NCBI GenBank assembly: GCA_905182865.1
Contig: CAJJCY010000004.1
Coordinates: 558,001 to 622,000 of the forward strand
Direction: 5' to 3'
DNA from: an uncultured SAR324 cluster bacterium
GTDB taxonomy: Bacteria; SAR324; NAC60-12
DNA length: 64,000 nt
Position numbers and translations under genes: made by a program. The first letter of the stretch is position 1. Each line of letters begins with the position of its first letter. Positions 63,654 to 64,000 of this stretch are shown one piece after another. Under the pieces are notes generated by a model, which was not told the DNA's origin, did not search any database, and was given only the letters and a program-made list of their open reading frames with translations.

Positions 63654-64000
63654 TGAAACATATTCTCATACTAATTTCTATCTTTCTTCTTTCTTCTCCT
63701 CTGTTTGGACAGTCCAAGAAATCAGGTCTTTTATACATTTGGGAAAATGGATCGAGGTATGTTGGTGAATGGAAAGATGGTAAAAAACATGGTCAAGGAA
63801 CATACACTTCTGGAAAAGGGGAAGGGGAAGGAGACAAGTATGTAGGAGAATTCAAGGGTGGATTTAAAAATGGTCATGGAAAATATATTTGGTCTAATGG
63901 AGACGAGTATGTAGGGGAATTCAAAGATGATAAACCAAATGGTCAAGGAACATACACTTGGTCTGATGGAAGAAAGTATGAAGGGCAATTTGAGGATGGA
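63654..64000 (+). CDS. Exported MORN-repeat protein, runs off the window end
   Basis: MKHILILISIFLLSSPLFGQSKKSGLLYIWENGSRYVGEWKDGKKHGQGTYTSG... Confidence 0.82.

Overview
The window has two halves. About 0.3-28 kb is ordinary bacterial housekeeping DNA: guaB, folD, a BMP-type nucleoside ABC importer operon with a nucleoside hydrolase, KAS III, tsaD, RibD-reductase, ribBA, ileS, enoyl-CoA hydratase, an AEC carrier, and RND/MlaC/MlaA genes. About 28-64 kb is an AT-rich accessory region dominated by exported proteins and lipoproteins: a Zrg-like zinc ABC system, an MBL-fold lipoprotein, an FN3 + C-type-lectin-like lipoprotein, four lipoproteins sharing a near-identical 5' module but carrying different passenger domains, an LTA-synthase-like sulfatase divergent from a eukaryote-like CDP-alcohol phosphotransferase, and a large cluster of MORN-repeat genes. 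A family of about 15 intergenic repeats (core CTGTGAGTAACCCCCACTAATTCTTCACAGTCAGACA, often running into a -35 element) is scattered through 28-63.6 kb, nearly always co-oriented with the next gene. The strongest candidate new systems are: (1) the repeat-plus-promoter-plus-signal-peptide modules that repeatedly front divergent exported proteins; (2) a MORN / ~103-aa 'RRSLRT' protein / 25-27-aa hydrophobic peptide gene cluster present in two syntenic copies plus a remnant, whose peptide genes fall below the supplied ORF cutoff. Many conserved genes, including ileS and ribBA, carry single-base frameshifts, so sequencing or assembly indels are likely and the pseudogene calls are provisional. Taxonomy cannot be assigned with confidence from the sequence alone. 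No CRISPR array, tRNA or rRNA was recognised, and no transposase or integrase was seen.
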